DNA of 8,325 nt from JBBAFB01 sp041655595 (GTDB lineage: Bacteria; Bacillota; DULZ01): assembly GCA_041655595.1 (NCBI GenBank), contig JBBAFB010000097.1, positions 1 through 8,325 on the forward strand, written 5' to 3'. The translations under genes were made by a program, and so were the position numbers. The notes under the pieces were generated by a model. The model did no database searches and was not told where the DNA came from. It was given only the letters and a program-made list of their open reading frames with translations. Below, piece after piece: positions 1 through 5,453 of this stretch (the first letter of the stretch is position 1; every line of letters begins with the position of its first letter).

Positions 1-1373
1 ACCACCGCAAAGCCTCTGCCCTGCTCACCTGCACGGGCGGCCTCAATGGCAGCATTTAAAGCCAAAAGGTTTGTTTGCTCGGCAATGCCTTCCACCGTGG
101 TTACAATTTCCATAATACCTTCTACTTGGCGGGCCAGGTCATTGCCCTGCTGATTAACTTGGCTGAATTGATTCCTTGTGATTAAAAGGTAATCGGCAAC
201 CTTTTGGATTTCTTCATAAGAAAGCAGTATATTTTGGACGGCGGCTTCTAAGTTGTTTTTTGTGTCCAATTCTTTTTCTGCCAGGGTATTAAGGTTATCT
301 ACATTATTAGTCAGGATTTCTACTGATTTTTCTGTTTCTTGGGCTTGGTAATAGGCTCCCTCGGAAACCTGGTGAACTATATTTGATATTTCATCGGATA
401 CCCCGGACATATGCCCTGCAATTTCGGCAAATTTTGCAGTGAAGGAGTGTAAATCATCAGTTCCGCCTTTTAGAAAAATTAGATCCTTTTTAATATTAGC
501 TGAAAGTTCGGTCAAAGATTTATCCAGTTCCTCTAGTGCATCAAAACTACTCAGATCAACCCTATTAACGAAATCTAATGCCGTTAACTGATTAATATTT
601 TTCTTAATAAAATTTAGCGGCAGAGTAAAGATCGTGCTAAATATTAAGGAGCTAAAGAACACTATGGAGGTGGGGAGCAGTATTTCCGGTTGGAAGCCTC
701 CGTTTGTCAGCAGCAGGCCACAAATGGTTGCAAGTGCTGTGGCAAAGGCTATCTTAAAAGGAACACTTTTTATAAGGCCTAGGGAAAATATTTTGTTCAT
801 AATAAAGTTCTTTTTAGGATTGCCGCTGTGATACTCGAACTTAACCATAACCTTTAAAAAATGAAGTCCTTCTTCATTTTTACCCTGATCTATTACTTCG
901 TATTCAATTTTCTCCTTTAAAAAGATTGCTGCTCCTTCCAGTATCCCTAGAAAATAATGAAACATACCCCTCTTGGAAATATAGTGCAGCAAAAGGGTAT
1001 CGGGGCCTGTATCCGTAGCGATGAGTCTCGGGGGAGTGGCATTTGGAATAATTTTTGTAAGTTGAGTGTGAATGTCATCAATTATTTTTAGAAATTCCTT
1101 GAGGTTATCCTTTTCAAAATAGGAAGGGAACCATTGGTGAAAGTTAGTGACATTGCCTTTTCCGATTTTGTTCCACAAATGCTCAACCTGAATATTGCCC
1201 TTATTGGCCACGCCTTCAACAATCTTTTTAATGACATTATCATCAATATCTTCCGTTGGAGTAATGATTCGTTCCGGGTCCCAGCCAACTTCCTTGAGGG
1301 TCTTATTAACGATTTCTTGTCCGTAAATATCTTTAAGGCTTGTTAACCAAGTACCAACAACGCTGCCTTTCAC
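1..1373 (-). CDS. H-NOX heme-sensor methyl-accepting chemotaxis protein (3' end beyond window)
   Basis: Reading leftward from a GTG at 1373, 457 codons are open to the window edge. Residues 1-187 form an H-NOX (heme NO/O2 binding) domain. The axial heme ligand His102, Pro115 and the heme-propionate motif Tyr131-x-Ser133-x-Arg135 are all present and number exactly as in the Thermoanaerobacter tengcongensis Tar4 H-NOX domain. Trp9, Asn74 and Tyr140, the distal hydrogen-bond network that stabilises bound O2 in that protein, are also kept. Two membrane segments follow (about 204-223 and 231-253), then a HAMP-like stretch (about 252-298) and a coiled-coil MCP signalling domain whose conserved hairpin tip (IAEQTNLLALNAA, then EAARAGEQGRGF) lies at 430-455. 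The heme domain is therefore cytoplasmic and sits in front of the membrane hairpin, unlike classical receptors. The missing part is the return helix of the signalling domain. Expected role: bind O2 (or NO) at heme and modulate CheA via CheW. The ligand is inferred from residues, not measured. Confidence 0.95.
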   Translation of the reverse strand, partial: MKGSVVGTWLTSLKDIYGQEIVNKTLKEVGWDPERIITPTEDIDDNVIKKIVEGVANKGNIQVEHLWNKIGKGNVTNFHQWFPSYFEKDNLKEFLKIIDDIHTQLTKIIPNATPPRLIATDTGPDTLLLHYISKRGMFHYFLGILEGAAIFLKEKIEYEVIDQGKNEEGLHFLKVMVKFEYHSGNPKKNFIMNKIFSLGLIKSVPFKIAFATALATICGLLLTNGGFQPEILLPTSIVFFSSLIFSTIFTLPLNFIKKNINQLTALDFVNRVDLSSFDALEELDKSLTELSANIKKDLIFLKGGTDDLHSFTAKFAEIAGHMSGVSDEISNIVHQVSEGAYYQAQETEKSVEILTNNVDNLNTLAEKELDTKNNLEAAVQNILLSYEEIQKVADYLLITRNQFSQVNQQGNDLARQVEGIMEIVTTVEGIAEQTNLLALNAAIEAARAGEQGRGFAV

Positions 1374-1381
1374 AAAAATCA

Positions 1382-1387
1382 CTCCTT
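1382..1387 (-). promoter_or_regulatory. Ribosome binding site of the chemoreceptor gene
   Basis: AAGGAG on the minus strand, 8 bases before the GTG at 1373. It fixes that GTG as the start, and the resulting protein begins MKGSVVGTW, which matches the N-terminus of known H-NOX domains residue for residue in position. Confidence 0.85.
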
Positions 1388-1402
1388 AAATTAATAATTT
1401 AA
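1386..1402. repeat. Inverted repeat next to the chemoreceptor RBS
   Basis: TTAAAT, five bases (TAATA), then ATTTAA: a perfect 6-bp inverted repeat overlapping the upstream edge of the chemoreceptor ribosome binding site. It could be an operator or a small hairpin, but the region is very AT-rich and chance matches are likely. Confidence 0.3.
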
Positions 1403-1444
1403 ATGTTAAATATTTCTGCCTTTTTAACAAAATACCTTTATTTT

Positions 1445-1451
1445 TGTCGAA
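1445..1451 (+). promoter_or_regulatory. Possible Spo0A box (TGTCGAA)
   Basis: The heptamer TGTCGAA, in the context TTTGTCGAAT, matches the known 0A-box consensus of the sporulation regulator Spo0A. It lies in the divergent intergenic region between the chemoreceptor and the acylation operon. A single 7-base match is expected about once in 8 kb by chance when both strands are counted, so this is only a candidate. Confidence 0.25.
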
Positions 1452-1532
1452 TTACAGGTCTACCGGCCTTCTTTTAGAAAGTTCCGAACAGAACAACATA
1501 GCTGTAGCAAACTATTCTTTGGCTACCTGTGA
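1452..1532. other. Possible structured RNA or operator region between divergent genes
   Basis: An outer stem can form between 1452-1459 (core ACAGGT, 1454-1459) and 1525-1532 (core ACCTGT, 1525-1530). Inside are CTTT/AAAG (1471-1474 with 1478-1481), GTTC/GAAC (1481-1484 with 1491-1494) and a longer hairpin GTAGCAAA (1504-1511) with TTT plus GCTAC (1518-1526, one bulged G). The last hairpin shares bases 1525-1526 with the outer stem, so the two compete in part. No known riboswitch consensus was recognised on either strand. If transcribed from the plus strand it would be the leader of the lipoprotein-acyltransferase operon. Confidence 0.3.
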
Positions 1533-1576
1533 AACAAAAAAAAATTTATTTCGTCTATCTAAGCAACTAAAAGAAA

Positions 1577-1582
1577 AAGGAG
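1577..1582 (+). promoter_or_regulatory. Ribosome binding site of the lipoprotein gene
   Basis: AAGGAG, 7 bases before the ATG at 1590. It supports that start, which also gives a textbook lipoprotein signal peptide. Confidence 0.85.
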
Positions 1583-1589
1583 AAGTAGC

Positions 1590-2084
1590 ATGAGAAGAGT
1601 TGTTTTGTTGTTAATGGTTGTAGTATTGTTTTTTGGTGTTGTCGGCTGTGGTGGTGGGGTTGAACAGGCAAGCAATTTAGAGGGCAGTCTGGAGGAAATT
1701 CTGGATAAAATATATGAAACCGCGGCAACCAGCGAACAGTTTAAGGAGTTTTCTGCTAAGGGTTTGTTTACCACTGAGATAACTGACGAAAACATTGAGC
1801 ACTATTTTGGCACAAAAAATGTGGACTATGAAGCTGCAATAGGTTCAGAGCCGATGATAATGCCCAACGCTTACTCTTTATGCCTATTGCGGGCAAAGGA
1901 AGGCGCGGACATCGAAAAAATTAAAAGCGAAATCAAAGAGAATGTGGACCCTAGAAAATGGATTTGTGTAGGTGTGGACCCTTCCAATGTAGTGGTGGAC
2001 AATATCGGTGATGTCATAATCTTAATAATGAGTGATCGGGAAGGCAAAGCATTGCATGAAGCTTTCCTTGAATTGGCCGAGTAA
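1590..2084 (+). CDS. DUF4358-like lipoprotein of a surface acylation operon
   Basis: A 164-residue protein with a lipoprotein signal peptide: MRR, a hydrophobic core (residues 4-18) and the lipobox VVGC with Cys20 as the lipidation site, followed by a short Gly-rich linker. The exported part, about 145 residues, has the look of the DUF4358 family of Firmicutes lipoproteins: a first half with an acidic helical stretch, then a segment with YSLCLLRAKEGADIEKIK (96-113 region) and the hallmark-like DPRKWICVGVDPSNVVV followed by a hydrophobic strand (GDVIILIMS). It is the first gene of a probable operon; its stop is 2 bases before the MBOAT start, which suggests coupled translation. DUF4358 has no known biochemical role. 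From the context it may be an outer-face accessory of the acyltransferase complex, but that is inference. The family assignment is from recall of sequence features and gene neighbourhood, not a search. Confidence 0.85.
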   Translation: MRRVVLLLMVVVLFFGVVGCGGGVEQASNLEGSLEEILDKIYETAATSEQFKEFSAKGLFTTEITDENIEHYFGTKNVDYEAAIGSEPMIMPNAYSLCLLRAKEGADIEKIKSEIKENVDPRKWICVGVDPSNVVVDNIGDVIILIMSDREGKALHEAFLELAE

Positions 2085-2086
2085 CT

Positions 2087-3490
2087 ATGTTGTTTCCCAG
2101 TATTAGTTTTTTGTTCTATTTTTTACCTGGTGTTTTGCTTGCCTATTTTCTTGTTCCAGCAAGGTACAAAAACGGGGTGTTGCTGATCGCCAGCCTGTTT
2201 TTTTATTTTTACGGTGAACCCAAGTATGTGTTGTTACTGGTGTTGGCCTCAATTTCGGGCTATTTTCATGGCCTGTGGATTAATAAGCTAAGAGGGGGGA
2301 GATACGCGGTCATTCCGCTTATCTCCTCAATTATTGTGGGGCTTAGTGGACTTTTATATTTTAAATATACTAATTTTTTTATAGTCAATATAAATTCTTT
2401 ATTTGGAAGTAATTTAGCCGTGTTAAAACAGGTTCTGCCCATTGGTATCAGCTTTTATACTTTTCAAATTTTATCATATACCATAGATGTTTATCGGGGT
2501 GGAATAGGGGTTCAAAGAAAATTGCTTGATTTTATGACCTATGTCTCACTTTTTCCACAATTAATAGCAGGTCCGGTAGTACGATATGCCACCGTTGAGG
2601 GCCAGTTAAACAAAAGAAACCATTCCGTGAAGGATATGGCTTCCGGCATTAATCGTTTTATTGTAGGGCTGGCAAAGAAGGTAATTATTGCCAATACCTT
2701 GGGTGAGTTGGGCCAAATATTTTTACAGCTGGATGAAAAGACGGTTTTATTTTATTGGATTTTTGCTGTGGCTTTTATGCTACAGATTTATTTTGATTTC
2801 TCCGGCTATAGTGATATGGCGATTGGTTTGGGGCGCATTTTTGGTTTTCATTTTTTGGAAAACTTCAACTACCCCTTTATGGCAAAAAATATGACCGAGT
2901 TTTGGCGAAGATGGCATATCTCCTTGGGAACATGGTTTAGAAATTATGTGTATATCCCTTTAGGCGGTAATCGGGTAAGCACCCTTAAGTGGATCAGAAA
3001 TGTTTTTGTTGTTTGGTTTTTAACCGGCTTTTGGCATGGTGCCCAATGGAATTTTGTCGCTTGGGGGTTATACTTTGCTATGTTTTTAGTGTTGGAAAAG
3101 GTTGCGTTGAATCACATTCTAGAAAGGCTTCCAGTTTTTTTAAGACATTTTTATTTGTTGTTTTTTGTTTTAATCAGCTTTGTTATTTTTAATGCAGATG
3201 GTTTGTCCGAAAGCCTGAATAACTTAAAGGGCATGTTCGGTTTTTTGGAAATTCCCTTTTCCGGTGCTGAAACAATTTACTATCTAAAAAGTTATTCGCT
3301 AGTTTTTTTGGGAGCAATTGTTTCAGCTACGCCTTTGATGAAGGATTTGGTGACCACCTTAGTATCCCATAAGTGGGTTAAGACCGCATTTTACACCGCC
3401 ACACCCTTCATGCAGCTTGTTTTGTTATTGGTTATTACCGGTTATTTAGTGGACAGCTCTTTTAACCCGTTTCTATATTTTCGGTTTTAA
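2087..3490 (+). CDS. MBOAT family membrane-bound O-acyltransferase (AlgI/PatA-like)
   Basis: A 467-residue, strongly hydrophobic protein with many membrane helices, the usual length for the AlgI/DltB/PatA group. Family signatures are seen in order: PIGISFYTFQ (118-127), the LFPQLIAGPVVRY segment (155-167), QIYFDFSGYSDMAIGLGR (233-250), EFWRRWHISLGTWFRNYVYIPLGG (271-294) and TGFWHGAQWNFVAWGLY (313-329). His317 in the last motif corresponds to the conserved catalytic histidine of the MBOAT superfamily, with His277 as the other conserved histidine. The C-terminus FNPFLYFRF is also typical. Known relatives take an acyl group, usually acetyl, from the cytoplasm and hand it across the membrane to an SGNH-type partner that esterifies a polysaccharide. 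The next gene encodes such a partner. The start lies 2 bases after the lipoprotein stop, with no strong separate ribosome site, so translation is probably coupled. The polysaccharide target cannot be told from the sequence. Confidence 0.95.
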   Translation: MLFPSISFLFYFLPGVLLAYFLVPARYKNGVLLIASLFFYFYGEPKYVLLLVLASISGYFHGLWINKLRGGRYAVIPLISSIIVGLSGLLYFKYTNFFIVNINSLFGSNLAVLKQVLPIGISFYTFQILSYTIDVYRGGIGVQRKLLDFMTYVSLFPQLIAGPVVRYATVEGQLNKRNHSVKDMASGINRFIVGLAKKVIIANTLGELGQIFLQLDEKTVLFYWIFAVAFMLQIYFDFSGYSDMAIGLGRIFGFHFLENFNYPFMAKNMTEFWRRWHISLGTWFRNYVYIPLGGNRVSTLKWIRNVFVVWFLTGFWHGAQWNFVAWGLYFAMFLVLEKVALNHILERLPVFLRHFYLLFFVLISFVIFNADGLSESLNNLKGMFGFLEIPFSGAETIYYLKSYSLVFLGAIVSATPLMKDLVTTLVSHKWVKTAFYTATPFMQLVLLLVITGYLVDSSFNPFLYFRF

Positions 3491-3510
3491 AACAGGAAAG
3501 AGGTTTTACA

Positions 3511-4614
3511 ATGAAAAGACAGTTTAGAGATTTGGCTGTGGTTCTAGGTTTTATGGCGGTTATCTTTGGTTTTTCCCTGCTAAATATTCTAAAGCCTGAT
3601 ACCGCCGTTTCAATCAGCGAACGTCGTCAACTTGCCGCCAGGCCCAAGCTTTCCCAAACTGCTCTTTTTTCAGGGGCTTATTTTCAAGCATATGAACAAT
3701 ATCTGTTGGATCAGTTTGTTTTCAGGACTGAATTGAGAAGCTTTAAAGCCTTTACCAGACTATATTTATTGAACCAACAAGATAATAATGATATTTACCT
3801 TGTTGGTGGTAACATCAGCAAACTGGAATACCCCCTCAATGAAAAAGCAATCGGCAGGGCAGCAGAAAAGCTAAATAGCATTTATCGGCAGTATTTGCAG
3901 GGAATGAGAGTCAGTTATGCCATTATCCCGGATAAAAATTATTTTATGGCAGCAAATAATGGTTATTTATCTATGGATTATAATGAGTTACAACAAATCA
4001 TGCAATCCACCGTTAAAAACATGGATTATTTAAACCTGTTTGATTTGTTAACCTTAGATGATTATTACAAAACCGACCTTCATTGGCGGCAGGAAAAGTT
4101 GATAAATGTGGCTAATAAAATATTTGAACACTATGGCCTTCAAACAAGGGTTACCTTGGAGCAGTTTGTAAAAACGGAGCTCTACCCTTTTTATGGTTCT
4201 TACTATGGCCAGGCCGCTTTAAAAACCAAGCCAGACACTTTATTATACCTAAATAATAAATATCTGGAGAAGGCTTTAGTCTTTGATTATGAAACCGAAG
4301 CAACCGGAAAAATGTATTTGCCGGAAAAATTTGAAGGCGTAGATCCCTATGATGTTTTCTTGTCGGGTGCCAAAGCCCTGCTTACCATTACAAATCCTCA
4401 TGCCCCCGGTAACAAAGAACTGTTATTATTCAGGGATTCCTTTAGTAGTAGCCTAGCCCCATTATTAGCGGAGGGTTATGCTAAAATAACCTTAATAGAT
4501 CTGCGTTATATAGCGGCGGAATTACTGGAAGAGTATTTGCAATTTTCCCCGGATCAGGATGTGTTGTTCTTGTATAATACACAAATTCTGAATAATAGCA
4601 TATTGTTCAAATAA
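3511..4614 (+). CDS. AlgX/DHHW-type SGNH-like acetyl-transfer partner protein
   Basis: A 367-residue protein with an uncleaved N-terminal membrane anchor (residues 8-27) and an extracytoplasmic domain. SERRQLAARPKL (36-47) matches the region after the anchor in AlgJ/AlgX and DHHW proteins. The catalytic-looking residues are Asp189-Leu-His191-Trp192, where the family name motif has DHHW, and Ser310 in LFRDSFSSS. A Asp-x-His pair about 100-120 residues before the Ser is the arrangement of the AlgX triad. The motif YGSYYGQ (228-234) between them is also family-like. Likely role: accept the acyl group delivered by the MBOAT protein and place it on a surface or wall polysaccharide. The gene is 20 bases after the MBOAT stop with its own AAAGAGG site (3497-3503), so it is the third gene of the operon. 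The Leu at the second motif position resembles the variable DxHW of AlgX and need not mean loss of activity. Confidence 0.88.
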   Translation: MKRQFRDLAVVLGFMAVIFGFSLLNILKPDTAVSISERRQLAARPKLSQTALFSGAYFQAYEQYLLDQFVFRTELRSFKAFTRLYLLNQQDNNDIYLVGGNISKLEYPLNEKAIGRAAEKLNSIYRQYLQGMRVSYAIIPDKNYFMAANNGYLSMDYNELQQIMQSTVKNMDYLNLFDLLTLDDYYKTDLHWRQEKLINVANKIFEHYGLQTRVTLEQFVKTELYPFYGSYYGQAALKTKPDTLLYLNNKYLEKALVFDYETEATGKMYLPEKFEGVDPYDVFLSGAKALLTITNPHAPGNKELLLFRDSFSSSLAPLLAEGYAKITLIDLRYIAAELLEEYLQFSPDQDVLFLYNTQILNNSILFK

Positions 4615-4630
4615 GCGATTGTGCTATTTT
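4594..4630 (+). terminator. Weak possible terminator of the acylation operon
   Basis: AATAGCA (4594-4600) and TGCTATT (4622-4628) form a 7-bp inverted repeat with a 21-base loop that spans the stop codon of the preceding gene, followed by TTTT. The long loop, AT-rich stem and short T run make it a poor intrinsic terminator; the operon may end elsewhere or read through. Confidence 0.3.
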
Positions 4631-4665
4631 CAATAAAAATCTTTAGTATAATACCTTCAATGATG

Positions 4666-4693
4666 TTGATAATTATCTTAAATATATTATAAT
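4666..4693 (+). promoter_or_regulatory. SigmaA-type promoter of the NifX-like gene
   Basis: TTGATA (4666-4671), 16 bases, then a perfect TATAAT (4688-4693). It would start transcription near 4700, giving a leader of about 50 bases before the start codon at 4750. Confidence 0.65.
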
Positions 4694-4732
4694 AGGTGTA
4701 AAGCTGTTGGCTTGTGAATTATTGACTAATCA

Positions 4733-4740
4733 AAAGGGAG
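4733..4740 (+). promoter_or_regulatory. Ribosome binding site that decides a TTG start
   Basis: AAAGGGAG ends directly before a TTG at 4741 but lies 9 bases before a second in-frame TTG at 4750. Only the second spacing is workable, so the protein begins MKKLRVAVP, as expected for the family. Confidence 0.75.
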
Positions 4741-4749
4741 TTGAATCAG

Positions 4750-5130
4750 TTGAAAAAATTAAGAGTAGCAGTTCCGGCCATAGGAGCAGGTGATTTGGAT
4801 TCTACCTTATCTGGTCACTTTGGTCATTGTGATGTGTTTTCTATTGTAGATATTGATGATGGTGAGATTGTAGGTGTGGAGTCCGAAAAAAATGTGGAGC
4901 ATTCCCAAGGGGGTTGCTTAGTCCCAGTTAGGCTATTGGAAGATAAAGATGTTAATGCCATCATTGTGGGTGGCATGGGCATGAGACCACTGGTCGGTTT
5001 TAGAGAAGCAGGTATTAGGGTTTATTTAAACATGAATCACGGTACCGTTGGGCAAGTTATCCAAAATTTTGTAGATGGTAAGTTGCAGGAAATGTCAGAT
5101 AACGCTGTTTGCGGCGGTGGTAATCACTAA
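4750..5130 (+). CDS. NifX/NifB-type iron-molybdenum cluster-binding domain protein
   Basis: A 126-residue single-domain cytoplasmic protein of the dinitrogenase iron-molybdenum cofactor family (the NifX/NafY/NifB C-terminal fold). Visible family features are the first strand LRVAVPA, the SGHFGHC loop (21-27) with His23, His26 and Cys27, the QGGCLVP segment (53-59, Cys56), GGMGMRPL (74-81) and a Cys-Gly-rich tail CGGGNH with Cys121. The start is a TTG chosen by ribosome-site spacing; the family's N-terminal strand begins almost at once. No other nif gene is in the window, and such stand-alone members are common in anaerobes, including sulfate reducers, where they may bind or carry Fe-S or Mo-Fe-S clusters. 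It has its own promoter upstream and a strong terminator downstream, so it is probably transcribed alone. Its client enzyme is unknown. Confidence 0.9.
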   Translation: MKKLRVAVPAIGAGDLDSTLSGHFGHCDVFSIVDIDDGEIVGVESEKNVEHSQGGCLVPVRLLEDKDVNAIIVGGMGMRPLVGFREAGIRVYLNMNHGTVGQVIQNFVDGKLQEMSDNAVCGGGNH

Positions 5131-5172
5131 TTTTTACAAGGGCATAGGCCAACTTGATCAATAGTTTTATAG

Positions 5173-5220
5173 CAGAACCGTTTCCTATTGTTATTTAGAT
5201 AGGAAACGGTTTTGTTCTTA
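5173..5220 (+). terminator. Strong intrinsic terminator after the NifX-like gene
   Basis: AACCGTTTCCTAT (5176-5188) and ATAGGAAACGGTT (5199-5211) are perfect complements of 13 bp with a 10-base loop. The stem extends by three more pairs (5173-5175 with 5212-5214, one G-U), and the T-rich tail TTTTGTTCTT follows. It separates the gene from PFOR transcription. Confidence 0.92.
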
Positions 5221-5301
5221 ATTTCTTTTGTCAAAAAAGCAGGATTTGCTTCAAAACAATTGAATTCTAGTTAAAGGTTAAGCAGTAATTGAAATTATTA
5301 A

Positions 5302-5330
5302 TTGACACGGGCTGAATGGGGGTATAAACT
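5302..5330 (+). promoter_or_regulatory. Promoter of the PFOR gene
   Basis: A perfect -35 box TTGACA (5302-5307) stands 17 bases before TAAACT (5325-5330), or 15 bases before the better TATAAA (5323-5328). The octamer GGTATAAA occurs at 5321-5328 and again at 5338-5345, so the second copy is an alternative -10 without a clear -35. The leader would be roughly 100-115 bases. Confidence 0.6.
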
Positions 5331-5349
5331 GATATTTGGTATAAATGCT

Positions 5350-5375
5350 GCCCCGAATGGAAGAATTTGCGGGGT
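5350..5375 (+). repeat. GC-rich hairpin in the PFOR leader
   Basis: CCCCG (5351-5355) and CGGGG (5370-5374) can pair, with a G-T pair outside (5350 and 5375) and a 14-base loop. It stands out in AT-rich surroundings and lies just after the expected transcription start, where it could stabilise the message. It has no T run after it and is not a terminator. Confidence 0.45.
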
Positions 5376-5401
5376 GAACGGTAATTATTGTTTATTTAGC
5401 A

Positions 5402-5422
5402 ATAAATGTCTTTAACATTTAT
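5402..5422. repeat. 8-bp inverted repeat before the PFOR ribosome binding site
   Basis: ATAAATGT (5402-5409), five bases (CTTTA), then a perfect complement ACATTTAT (5415-5422). It ends 18 bases before the AGGAGG site (5441-5446). It may be a repressor operator downstream of the promoter or an RNA hairpin. It fits no regulator consensus I can name with confidence; it is not the FNR or Rex pattern. Confidence 0.4.
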
Positions 5423-5453
5423 GTTTATTATTATAAATTAAGGAGGAAGAAAA

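Larger units (their letters stand above)
5131..5453. other. Non-coding stretch between the NifX-like and PFOR genes
   Basis: These 323 bases hold no convincing gene on either strand. In order they contain the intrinsic terminator (5173-5220), an AT-rich stretch with nothing recognised (5221-5300), a promoter (5302-5330), and the long PFOR leader with two inverted repeats and the ribosome binding site. Each is listed separately. Confidence 0.7.

Noticed and set aside
634..1346. Plus-strand open frames inside the chemoreceptor gene
   Set aside because: They are antisense to a gene with full H-NOX and MCP conservation, lack family likeness and have no convincing ribosome sites.
1452..1532. Cyclic-di-GMP (GEMM-I) riboswitch, suggested by CACAGG and AAAG pieces on the minus strand
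   Set aside because: The conserved core segments and their order could not be matched on either strand.
1536..1544. Nine-A tract upstream of the lipoprotein gene as a phase-variation site
   Set aside because: It is outside any coding frame and not placed between recognisable promoter boxes; A runs are common in this AT-rich DNA.
4741..4749. Upstream TTG start for the NifX-like protein
   Set aside because: It touches the ribosome binding site with no spacer; the TTG at 4750 has the right spacing and gives the family N-terminus.
5237..5251. Small hairpin AAGCA / TGCTT after the terminator
   Set aside because: Only 5 bp, no T tract and no clear role; easily due to chance.
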